In this document: one piece after another, positions 8,161 through 15,463 of the stretch
How positions within the stretch are numbered: the stretch's first letter is position 1
Layout of the letters: every line of letters starts with the position of its first letter
DNA from: an uncultured bacterium
GTDB taxonomy: Bacteria > UBP6 > UBA1177 > JAKLFG01
Reading direction: 5' to 3'
Assembly: GCA_937871295.1 (NCBI GenBank)
Contig: CALMRE010000085.1
Location: 1-40,161, forward strand
DNA: 40,161 bases
Notes under the pieces: generated by a model
What the model saw: the letters and a program-made list of their open reading frames with translations, nothing else
Told to the model about the DNA's origin: nothing
Database searches by the model: none
Position numbers and translations under genes: made by a program

Positions 8161-8757
8161 ATGGACCTTACGGGGAAAAAGATAGCGGTCCTGTTCGAGA
8201 GGGACTACTACGAGAACGAGATATTCTACTATCAGCACCGGTTCGCCGAGGAGGGGATGGAGCTCCATTTCCTGACCCGCCTGTGGGGCCAGCCGTCGCT
8301 CACCTTCGTCGGCCATGAATACCAGATACCGATGGAGTGCCGCGAAAGTTTTGAAGGGATGTCGGACGACGAACTGCGCGGTTACAGCGCCATCATCGTC
8401 CCCGCCGGGATAGTGGCCGACCGGCTCCGCTATACCGAGGACATCGCGAAACTGCCGCCGGCGTGCGCGTTCCTGCGGCGCGCCTTCGCCGAAAAGACGA
8501 TCGTCAAGGGGATCATCTGTCACGGAATGTGGCTGATGGCGCCCATCGCCGAACTGGTGAAGGGGCGGCGCGCGGTGGTCCACAACAATCTGCTGGGCGA
8601 CGCGAAGGCTTACGGCATCGAGTATGTGAACGAGGATGTGGTGGTGGACGGAGACCTCGTGACGGCACGCACCGGCGGCCACTGTCATCTTTTCGCCCGC
8701 CGGATCATAGAACTATTGAAAGCGGGCGGCGTGAACGCGCCCGACAACCGGAGGTGA
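8161..8757 (+). CDS. second DJ-1/PfpI family protein
   Basis: A 198-residue protein of the short PfpI type. The nucleophile elbow is GIICHGMWLM with Cys120 followed by His, the usual PfpI Cys-His pair. An acidic residue in LFERDYYENEIFYY matches the conserved N-terminal Glu. VTARTGGHCHLFARRI sits where PfpI proteins have SRTPDDL, an altered form with extra His and Cys. Possible activities in this family are protease/deglycase-like, isonitrile hydratase or glyoxalase. It begins 20 bases after the TPP enzyme, behind a GGAGG-type site, and ends 2 bases before the EthD gene. It is only distantly related to the DJ-1 protein at 5623. Confidence 0.82.
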   Translation: MDLTGKKIAVLFERDYYENEIFYYQHRFAEEGMELHFLTRLWGQPSLTFVGHEYQIPMECRESFEGMSDDELRGYSAIIVPAGIVADRLRYTEDIAKLPPACAFLRRAFAEKTIVKGIICHGMWLMAPIAELVKGRRAVVHNNLLGDAKAYGIEYVNEDVVVDGDLVTARTGGHCHLFARRIIELLKAGGVNAPDNRR

Positions 8758-8759
8758 CC

Positions 8760-9461
8760 ATGATACATCAATTTATTTTCGCAGCGCCCAAGCCGGGGAT
8801 GACCGAGGCGGAGTTCCAGAAGTATTGGCTCGAGGTCCACGCCGTCCGGTACGCGAGCAAGATCAGGCAGATCAAGAAATATCTTATCGACACGCGCATC
8901 GATTTCAGCGGTGATCGCGGCGCCGACCCGATGTTCGGCGGCATCGCCGAGATATGGATCAACAACGACAAGGAACAGCTGGAATCGCTCCAGTCGCCCG
9001 AGTTCCTCGAAGGGGCGCGGCTCGACGAACCCAAGTGGGCCGCCTTCTGGAAGACGCTGGTGCTCGACACCGACGCCCATGTCCTGCTTGAGGGGCCGCC
9101 GCCCGTGAAAGAGCCGACCGGCGTGAAGACGGTCGTCCTGCTGCGGCGCAAGGAGGGACTGACGGTCGAGGCGTTCCGGAAGTACGCGCTGGAGAAGCAC
9201 GCGAAACTCAACCTCGCGGTCCCCGGTCTGCGACGGCTGGTCTACGGTACTACGCGGGACGGCTGGTACGGCTTCGGCGAACCACGTTTCGACATGGTCT
9301 CCCAGTTCTGGTTCGACGACCTGCCGTCGCTGGAAAAGGCGATGGCCTCGCCCGAGATGGCGGCATGCCGGGAGGACGACAAGAACTTCGTGGAGATGAG
9401 ATATCTCTTCGTCATGGCGGTGAAGGAACACTGGGTCATCGGCCCGCAGCCGCGCGACTGA
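8760..9461 (+). CDS. tandem EthD-domain protein
   Basis: A 233-residue protein built of two ferredoxin-like (dimeric alpha/beta barrel) EthD domains. The first (about 1-100) has the segment KPGMTEAEFQKYWLEVHA; the second (about 118-233) has KEGLTVEAFRKYALEKHA. Both carry the xxWxxxHA/xxxxxKHA helix typical of EthD (PF07110). These domains occur in small enzymes or accessory proteins of ether, aromatic and polyketide metabolism, so a substrate-binding or isomerising role fits with the TPP enzyme. The ATG at 8760 follows GGAGGTG closely and sits 2 bases after the previous stop. Specific function unknown. Confidence 0.78.
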   Translation: MIHQFIFAAPKPGMTEAEFQKYWLEVHAVRYASKIRQIKKYLIDTRIDFSGDRGADPMFGGIAEIWINNDKEQLESLQSPEFLEGARLDEPKWAAFWKTLVLDTDAHVLLEGPPPVKEPTGVKTVVLLRRKEGLTVEAFRKYALEKHAKLNLAVPGLRRLVYGTTRDGWYGFGEPRFDMVSQFWFDDLPSLEKAMASPEMAACREDDKNFVEMRYLFVMAVKEHWVIGPQPRD

Positions 9462-9476
9462 AGGAGGAGAAAAGAA

Positions 9477-10529
9477 ATGAACGCCAAGGATCGCGACCTG
9501 TTGACCGCCGTAGAGAATAACGACCTGTCGAATGCGGAACGGCTCTTGAACGAGGGCGCATCGCCCGATGCGGCCGATCCGCACACCGGCCTTTCGGTGC
9601 TGATGCTGGCCGCCTGTCGAGGCTGGACCGAACTATCGCGGCTCCTTATCGACCGCGGCGCCGATATCCACCGGGTCGACCGTTTCGCGGGTGCAACGGC
9701 GCTCCACAAGGCTTGTCAGGCCGGCTCGCTGCCGATCGTGCGGATGCTCGTCGAGGCGGGCGCCTTCATCGATCAGCAACTCCCGACCACCGGCCACTCA
9801 CCGCTCCTCATGGCCGTCTGGTTCAAGTGGGTCGATATTGTGGAATACCTGCTCGACAACGGCGCCACCCTCAACCTTCACACCCACTTCGGTTTCTCGC
9901 TCGACGATCAACTGAATTTCTCCCTTAGGGTAACGCAGAAGGGGCGCGAATCGCTTCTGCGCATCGTTGATGCGGTGAAACGCCGCCGCGCCGCCGATGA
10001 GAAGTCGGTAACGGAGCAAAAACTCATGGCGGCGACGGTCGCCGGCGATGTCGCGGGGGTAAAGGCGGCGCTCGCCGCCGGTGCGCCGGTCGACGAGCGT
10101 TTTCCTCGCATCAATGTCTTCAATGATGCTCACACGCCGCTGTTGGTCGCCGCCCGCGAGGGGCATACCGAGATCGTCAGGCTACTTCTCGACGCGGGAG
10201 CCGATGTCAACGCGGTCGAACCGACTTTCGGGGCCGTGCCGCTCCACAAGGCGGCCTACAACGGTCATGTCGACATCCTGCGAATGCTGGCGGCGCGTCC
10301 CGGCGTCGCTCTCGATGTGCCCGGGCCATCCAACGGGTACACTCCGCTGCACGATGCGATCTGGCTCGGGTATGTCGATTGTGCCGAGGTGCTGGTCTCG
10401 GCGGGGGCGCGGATCGATCTGCCGGCGCATGACGGTAAGACGCCGCTCGACCTCTCATACGCCACATTCGGCGCCGATCATCCGTTGACGGCGTTGCTGG
10501 TATCGAGAACTAAGAATTCAAGGGCATAG
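9477..10529 (+). CDS. ankyrin-repeat protein
   Basis: A 350-residue protein made mostly of ankyrin repeats, in two blocks: about residues 1-150 and 180-345. Typical units are TGLSVLMLAACRGWTELSRL, GATALHKACQAGSLPIVRML and TPLLVAAREGHTEIVRLLLD. The repeats are separated by a charged linker (about 145-180). There is no signal peptide, so it is probably cytoplasmic and mediates protein-protein contacts. The start follows AAGGAGGAGAAAAGAA. It sits in the middle of the plus-strand run, 15 bases after the EthD gene, so it may scaffold one of the two enzyme groups on either side (inference). Confidence 0.9.
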   Translation: MNAKDRDLLTAVENNDLSNAERLLNEGASPDAADPHTGLSVLMLAACRGWTELSRLLIDRGADIHRVDRFAGATALHKACQAGSLPIVRMLVEAGAFIDQQLPTTGHSPLLMAVWFKWVDIVEYLLDNGATLNLHTHFGFSLDDQLNFSLRVTQKGRESLLRIVDAVKRRRAADEKSVTEQKLMAATVAGDVAGVKAALAAGAPVDERFPRINVFNDAHTPLLVAAREGHTEIVRLLLDAGADVNAVEPTFGAVPLHKAAYNGHVDILRMLAARPGVALDVPGPSNGYTPLHDAIWLGYVDCAEVLVSAGARIDLPAHDGKTPLDLSYATFGADHPLTALLVSRTKNSRA

Positions 10530-10552
10530 GACACGACGAAAAGGAGAGCGCC

Positions 10553-10885
10553 ATGTTCAGAAAGATCATTGACGATTACCACACGACGCTGTTCCTCGGC
10601 GTCATGCTGCTGCTGCTCGGGATCATCGAAAGTGCGCGGAACTTTCTGGTTTCCGTACTGGGCATATCTATAACATCGCATGTCGTCCTGTTGAGCCTCG
10701 GCGTCTTCAATGTTGTGCTGGCGATCGCCTTCTTCATCATGGGCGCCCGCAATATCGAGGCGGCCGAAGAGATCGCGCGCGCCCCTCGTCCCGCCGGGGA
10801 CGATCGGACGCTCGCTGACCGGATCGTCGAACTTGAGAAAAGGCTTTCCCGGCTGGAGCGGGGAGCGGGGGACGGCGCAGCATGA
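10553..10885 (+). CDS. small two-helix membrane protein, paralogue A
   Basis: A 110-residue protein with two hydrophobic helices (about residues 12-30 and 42-63), then a charged tail with heptad-like Leu (DRIVELEKRLSRLERG). It resembles the 98-residue protein at 15150: YHTTLFLGVMLLLLGIIE compares with YTTLTTALILLVSGIFE, and the second helix ends in GARNIEAAEE versus GLEGIEKVEE. Its stop overlaps the glgX start as ATGA, so the two are translationally coupled. Family unknown to me; the layout suggests a membrane anchor or dimeriser. Confidence 0.8.
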   Translation: MFRKIIDDYHTTLFLGVMLLLLGIIESARNFLVSVLGISITSHVVLLSLGVFNVVLAIAFFIMGARNIEAAEEIARAPRPAGDDRTLADRIVELEKRLSRLERGAGDGAA

Positions 10886-12972
10886 AGAAACATCGTTATG
10901 AGATAGAGCCCGGCCGGCCGTACCCGCTGGGGGCGACGGTCGACGATACCGGGGTGAACTTCTCGCTCTTCTCCGAGAACGCCACGGCGATAGAACTGCT
11001 GCTCTTCTCTTCCTCGAAAGAGGATAGTCCTTTTCTGACGGTGCCTTTCGATCCCGCGATCAATCATACGAGCCACTTCTGGCATCTCTATATCCGCGGT
11101 CTGAAGGCGGGCGTCCAGTACGCCTACCGCATTTCCGGTCCCTGCGAGATCGGCGAAGGACACCGGTTCAACCCGAACAAGGTGATCCTCGATCCCTACG
11201 CGAAAGGGACCTGCAGTCATCGCTGGGAGCGCGGCGCGGCGTGTCATGACGGCGACAATATTTCCTCGGCGATGCGCGGCGTGGTGATAGATCCGCGCGG
11301 ATTCGATTGGGGCGCGACCCGACCGCCGCGGACGCCGATGAAGGATTCGATCATCTACGAGATGCATGTCGCCGGCTTCACGCGCAACCCGAACTCGCGG
11401 GTCGACAAGCGCGGAAAATTCCTCGGCGCCATCGAGAAGATACCGTATCTCAAGGAACTCGGGGTGACCGCGGTGGAACTCCTGCCGGTCTTCCAGTTCG
11501 ACGACCGCGAGGTCCTGCGCACCCTGCCCGACGGCACCGAACTCAGGAATTACTGGGGGTACAGCACGGTCGGCTATTTTTCCCCCGAGAACAGTTACTG
11601 CGTTCAGGCCGCGGAGGGCGAACACCTCAACGAGTTCCGCGAGATGGTCAAGGCCTTTCACGCGGCGGGGATAGAGGTGATCCTTGATGTGGTGTACAAC
11701 CACACCGACGAAGGGAACCATCAGGGACCGGTCTATTCTTTCAAAGGGATCGATAACCGCGTCTACTATCATCTGTCCCCGAGCGATCGCCGCTACTACA
11801 TGGACTACACCGGCTGCGGCAATACCGTCAACTGCAATCATCCGGTGGTGCAGAAGATGATCATCGATTCACTCGCCTTCTGGGTGACCGAGATGCAGGT
11901 GGACGGGTTCCGCTTCGACGAAGGCTCCATCCTTTCGCGCGACGAAGAGGGGCGGCCGATGCGCTATGCGCCGGTGCTCTGGGCGATAGATCTCAAAGAA
12001 CGGTTCGCCGATACGAAACTCATCGCCGAGGCGTGGGACGCGGGCGGTCTCTACCAGATCGGGACCTTTCCCGGCTACCGATGGGCCGAATGGAACGGGC
12101 GGTTCCGCGACGATGTGCGCCGTTTCGTGAAGGGCGATCCGGGTGTCATCGGGGCGGTCGCTTCGCGGATAGCCGGGTCGAGCGATCTGTATCAGCACGA
12201 GCGCCACACACCGCTCAACTCGATAAATTTCATCGCCTGCCACGACGGCTTCACGATGTACGACCTCACGGCCTACAACGAGAAACACAATGAAGCGAAC
12301 GGCGAAGGGAGCCGCGACGGCATCGACGACAATCTGAGTTGGAATTCGGGCGCGGAGGGCGAAACCGACGATCCGGCGATACTGGCGTTCCGAAAACGGC
12401 GCGTCAGGAATTTCGCGGCGATCCTGCTGCTGTCGCAGGGGGTGCCGATGTTCCTCATGGGCGACGAGATGGGGAAAAGTCAGCGCGGGAACAACAACGC
12501 CTATTGTCAGGACAACGAACTGGCGTGGTTCGACTGGGGACTCGCCGAAAAGAACGCCGACCTGTTCCGATTCTTCAAACGGATGATCGCTTTCCGCAAA
12601 ATGAACGCCTCCCTGAGGCGCGGAACCTTCTTCGACGGCTCGGTGAATACCCGCGGACGCCGCGATATCGAATGGCACGGATGCCGTCTCGGAGCACCGG
12701 GCTGGAACGATCCCGCGTCGAAGGTACTCGCCTTCACGATGGGCGCCTTTACGCCGGGAGAGTCCGACCTTCATGTGATGATGAACATGGATCCGCAGCC
12801 GCTTTCTTTCGATATCCCGCCCGCCGCTTCCGGCAAGCGATGGTACCGTTTCGCCGACACCGCGCTGCCATCGCCCGACGACATCGCCGAGCCCGGGGAA
12901 GAGACGGCGGTCCTTGCGGGGCAACAGTATACGGTCGAACCCTACAGTGTCGTCATTTTGATAGAACGATAG
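10882..12972 (+). CDS. glgX: glycogen debranching enzyme (GlgX/isoamylase type)
   Basis: A 696-residue alpha-1,6-glucosidase of GH13 that hydrolyses branch points of glycogen or limit dextrins. An N-terminal CBM48-like domain (GRPYPLGATVDDTGVNFSLFS) precedes the (beta/alpha)8 barrel. Conserved regions are seen: DVVYNHT, the nucleophile Asp346 in GFRFDEGS, acid/base Glu383 in IAEAWD, and Asp455 in FIACHDGFT. MGDEMGKSQRGNNNAYCQDN is the usual GlgX substrate loop. It overlaps the upstream membrane-protein gene by 4 bases and is followed 9 bases on by the epimerase-STAS gene. No glycogen synthase or phosphorylase is in the window, so its carbohydrate partner is unclear. Confidence 0.95.
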   Translation: MKKHRYEIEPGRPYPLGATVDDTGVNFSLFSENATAIELLLFSSSKEDSPFLTVPFDPAINHTSHFWHLYIRGLKAGVQYAYRISGPCEIGEGHRFNPNKVILDPYAKGTCSHRWERGAACHDGDNISSAMRGVVIDPRGFDWGATRPPRTPMKDSIIYEMHVAGFTRNPNSRVDKRGKFLGAIEKIPYLKELGVTAVELLPVFQFDDREVLRTLPDGTELRNYWGYSTVGYFSPENSYCVQAAEGEHLNEFREMVKAFHAAGIEVILDVVYNHTDEGNHQGPVYSFKGIDNRVYYHLSPSDRRYYMDYTGCGNTVNCNHPVVQKMIIDSLAFWVTEMQVDGFRFDEGSILSRDEEGRPMRYAPVLWAIDLKERFADTKLIAEAWDAGGLYQIGTFPGYRWAEWNGRFRDDVRRFVKGDPGVIGAVASRIAGSSDLYQHERHTPLNSINFIACHDGFTMYDLTAYNEKHNEANGEGSRDGIDDNLSWNSGAEGETDDPAILAFRKRRVRNFAAILLLSQGVPMFLMGDEMGKSQRGNNNAYCQDNELAWFDWGLAEKNADLFRFFKRMIAFRKMNASLRRGTFFDGSVNTRGRRDIEWHGCRLGAPGWNDPASKVLAFTMGAFTPGESDLHVMMNMDPQPLSFDIPPAASGKRWYRFADTALPSPDDIAEPGEETAVLAGQQYTVEPYSVVILIER

Positions 12973-12981
12973 GAGGACAGC

Positions 12982-15153
12982 ATGGACACAAAGGCGCTCG
13001 GTTTCACTTTTTCCGATCTCATTCAGGGGTATGTGACGAATTTCGACTGGGACAAACAGAGCTTCGGTCTGCGGACCTCCGACGGCCGTGAATTTGCGGT
13101 GACGCTTACCGCGAACACCTATGCCGAAATGCTTCGGAACCTCGGCGAACCGTTTATCGATTGCACCGCGCAGATGAAGGATCTGCTCGGGCAGGATCGC
13201 TTTCTCTATGTGTACGGCGTCTTTTATCCCGAGAAGGAACTCTCCTTCGAGGCGAAGCATATCGTGTTCCTCGGTCGCAGCGAAGGGGAATTCCGTTTCG
13301 AGAAGCAGGATTGGTGGATCCGGCAGCTGCGGTGCCTGGGCGATTTCTATCTGAAGGCGCAGTTCGACAACGGCGCTCCCGATTTCAGCAAATACCGCAC
13401 GGAACTCAATCTGGAGGGGAGCAAGGACGGCAGTTTCCGACAGGAGACCGACACCATCAGCCGGCTGGTCTACGGCTTCGCTTCGGCGTTCCTGATGACG
13501 GGCGACGACCGCTATCTCGAAGCGGCCGAAGCGGGAACGCTCTATCTGCGGGAGCACCTGCGCAATGTCGACTCTTCGGAGGAGATCGCCTACTGGTATC
13601 ACGCCATCGACATCAACGGCGACCGCGAACGGAAAGTGTTCTCCAGCGAGTTCGGCGATGATATCGACGCGATACCGGCCTACGAACAGATCTACGCGCT
13701 TGCCGGCCCGACGCAGACCTATCGCGCCACCGGCGATCCGGCGATCCGCCGCGACATAGAGATGACGGTCAACCTTTTCGACAAATATTTCAGCGACCGC
13801 AAACGGGGCGGCTACTTCTCGCACATCGACCCTATCACCTTCGATCCCCGCGCCGAATCGCTCGGCAGGAACCGCGCCCGCAAGAACTGGAACAGCGTCG
13901 GCGATCACGCCCCGGCCTATCTCATCAACGCCTATCTCGCCACGGCGGACGAACGGTTGCGCCGGATGCTCGTCTACACCGCCGACACCATCGCGGAGCA
14001 TTTTCCGGACTACGAAAAAAGCCCCTTCGTGCAGGAGAAGTTCCACGAGGACTGGTCGCACGACACCTCGTGGGGCTGGCAGCAGAACCGCGGCGTGGTG
14101 GGCCACAACCTCAAGATCGCGTGGAACCTGACCCGCATCATGAGCCTGCCGGAACTCGAGAAGGAGAAGCTCGCGACCTACACCTCGTTCGCGGGGAAAA
14201 TAGCCGAACTCATGCCGCGTCACGGCGGCGACGCCCAACGCGGCGGCTGGTACGATGTGGTCGAGCGGACGCTTGACGAAGGTCAGAAATTCCACCGCTA
14301 TGCGTGGCACGACCGCAAGGCGTGGTGGCAGCAGGAGCAGGGGATACTCGCCTATCTCATCCTCGCCGGGACCGCGGGACGGCCCGAACACCTGAAACTC
14401 GCCCGCGAGTCGAGCGCCTTCTACAATGCGTGGTTCCTCGATCACGATTCGGGCGGCGTCTATTTCAATGTGCTCGCCAACGGACTTCCCTACCTTCTCG
14501 GCACCGAACGGTTCAAGGGAAGCCACAGCATGAGCGGCTATCACTCGTTCGAACTGGCCTATCTGGCGGCGGTCTACAGCAATCTCCTGATAACAAAACA
14601 ACATCTGGATCTCTATTTCAAGCCCTATCCGAACGGTTTCGCGGGCAACATCCTGCGCGTCGCTCCCGATATCCTTCCCGTCGGTTCGGTGAAGATAGAC
14701 AAGGTCTGGATCGACGGCAAGCCGTACGACGATTTCGACGCCGCGGCGCTGACGGTGAAACTGCCCGTCACGAATGATCGGGTCAAGGTGCAGGTCCGGC
14801 TCGCGCCCACTTCGTCGGTCGAACATTTCTGGATGACGGTCGACCGGGACGGCGACATCGCCCGGGTAACGCTGTCGGGCGAACTCGATCATCTGGCGGT
14901 ACACGGGTTCCGCAAGGCCTGCGCTGAGGTCGCGGCGAACAACCCGAAGAAGGTCGCCTTCGTCATGAAGGACCTGAAAAGCATGGTGCCCGATGGTGTC
15001 CGCACCATCATCTTCGAAAAACAGAAAATGGCGCTCGATTCGGACCTATACATCATCGGCGCCAACAAAGAGATACGCCAACTGTTCGATCGCGATGAAC
15101 TTTCGGAGGAGGTCGTTCTGCTCGACACCTACGACCGGAAGAAGATGCAATGA
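12982..15153 (+). CDS. AGE-family epimerase-like protein fused to STAS domain
   Basis: A 723-residue protein with three parts. Residues 1-110 form a beta-rich N-domain (GYVTNFDWDKQSFGLRTSDG). About 115-540 is an (alpha/alpha)6 barrel of the N-acylglucosamine/cellobiose 2-epimerase family, with GDDRYLEAAEAG, VVGHNLKIAWNL (probable catalytic His), AWWQQEQGILAYL and GYHSFELAYLA. A C-terminal STAS domain occupies about 620-715 (DIARVTLSGELDHLAVHGFR, KVAFVMKDLKSM). The usual phosphorylatable DSSG is replaced by a PDG sequence, so a switch by phosphorylation looks unlikely. STAS domains usually belong to anti-sigma antagonists and sulfate transporters; here it may bind the small membrane proteins (inference). 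It starts behind TAGGAGG and overlaps the next gene as ATGA. Confidence 0.8.
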   Translation: MDTKALGFTFSDLIQGYVTNFDWDKQSFGLRTSDGREFAVTLTANTYAEMLRNLGEPFIDCTAQMKDLLGQDRFLYVYGVFYPEKELSFEAKHIVFLGRSEGEFRFEKQDWWIRQLRCLGDFYLKAQFDNGAPDFSKYRTELNLEGSKDGSFRQETDTISRLVYGFASAFLMTGDDRYLEAAEAGTLYLREHLRNVDSSEEIAYWYHAIDINGDRERKVFSSEFGDDIDAIPAYEQIYALAGPTQTYRATGDPAIRRDIEMTVNLFDKYFSDRKRGGYFSHIDPITFDPRAESLGRNRARKNWNSVGDHAPAYLINAYLATADERLRRMLVYTADTIAEHFPDYEKSPFVQEKFHEDWSHDTSWGWQQNRGVVGHNLKIAWNLTRIMSLPELEKEKLATYTSFAGKIAELMPRHGGDAQRGGWYDVVERTLDEGQKFHRYAWHDRKAWWQQEQGILAYLILAGTAGRPEHLKLARESSAFYNAWFLDHDSGGVYFNVLANGLPYLLGTERFKGSHSMSGYHSFELAYLAAVYSNLLITKQHLDLYFKPYPNGFAGNILRVAPDILPVGSVKIDKVWIDGKPYDDFDAAALTVKLPVTNDRVKVQVRLAPTSSVEHFWMTVDRDGDIARVTLSGELDHLAVHGFRKACAEVAANNPKKVAFVMKDLKSMVPDGVRTIIFEKQKMALDSDLYIIGANKEIRQLFDRDELSEEVVLLDTYDRKKMQ

Positions 15154-15446
15154 GAGAAAAAGGAAAAAAGAAGAATCCGAGGATCTGCCTTCCCTGTTGG
15201 CTCCGGCGCATCATCAAGAGCCCCTACACGACGCTCACCACCGCTTTGATCCTCCTGGTGAGCGGCATCTTCGAGGTGACCGAAACGGTCTTGGAGGATA
15301 TCCTGCAGATGGAGATCAGGGCCCACCACGGAGTGCTCCTGTTCGCTCTGGTCCAGATATTCGTCGCCATCGAACACATCCTGTCGGGACTCGAAGGTAT
15401 CGAAAAGGTCGAAGAGATCGAAGAGATCGAGAAGAAGGAAGAATAA
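15150..15446 (+). CDS. small two-helix membrane protein, paralogue B
   Basis: A 98-residue protein with a basic Cys-containing N-terminus (ICLPCWLRR), two hydrophobic helices (about 28-45 and 60-80) and an acidic repetitive tail (IEKVEEIEEIEKKEE). The helices match those of the protein at 10553 in order and spacing, so the two are paralogues bracketing glgX and the STAS fusion. Its start overlaps the STAS-fusion stop by 4 bases. It ends 17 bases before a convergent lipoprotein gene. Function unknown. Confidence 0.8.
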   Translation: MREKGKKKNPRICLPCWLRRIIKSPYTTLTTALILLVSGIFEVTETVLEDILQMEIRAHHGVLLFALVQIFVAIEHILSGLEGIEKVEEIEEIEKKEE

Positions 15447-15463
15447 ACGAAAGGTGCGTGTTC

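Noticed and set aside
6356-8161. 601-residue open frame opposite the TPP enzyme
   Set aside because: Arg/His/Gly-rich composition and no motif, while the plus strand encodes a clear enzyme.
11869-14904. 1011-residue open frame on the minus strand
   Set aside because: It lies opposite glgX and the epimerase-STAS gene, is full of Arg, Val and Glu runs and has no family motif. It is a by-product of high G+C codon use.
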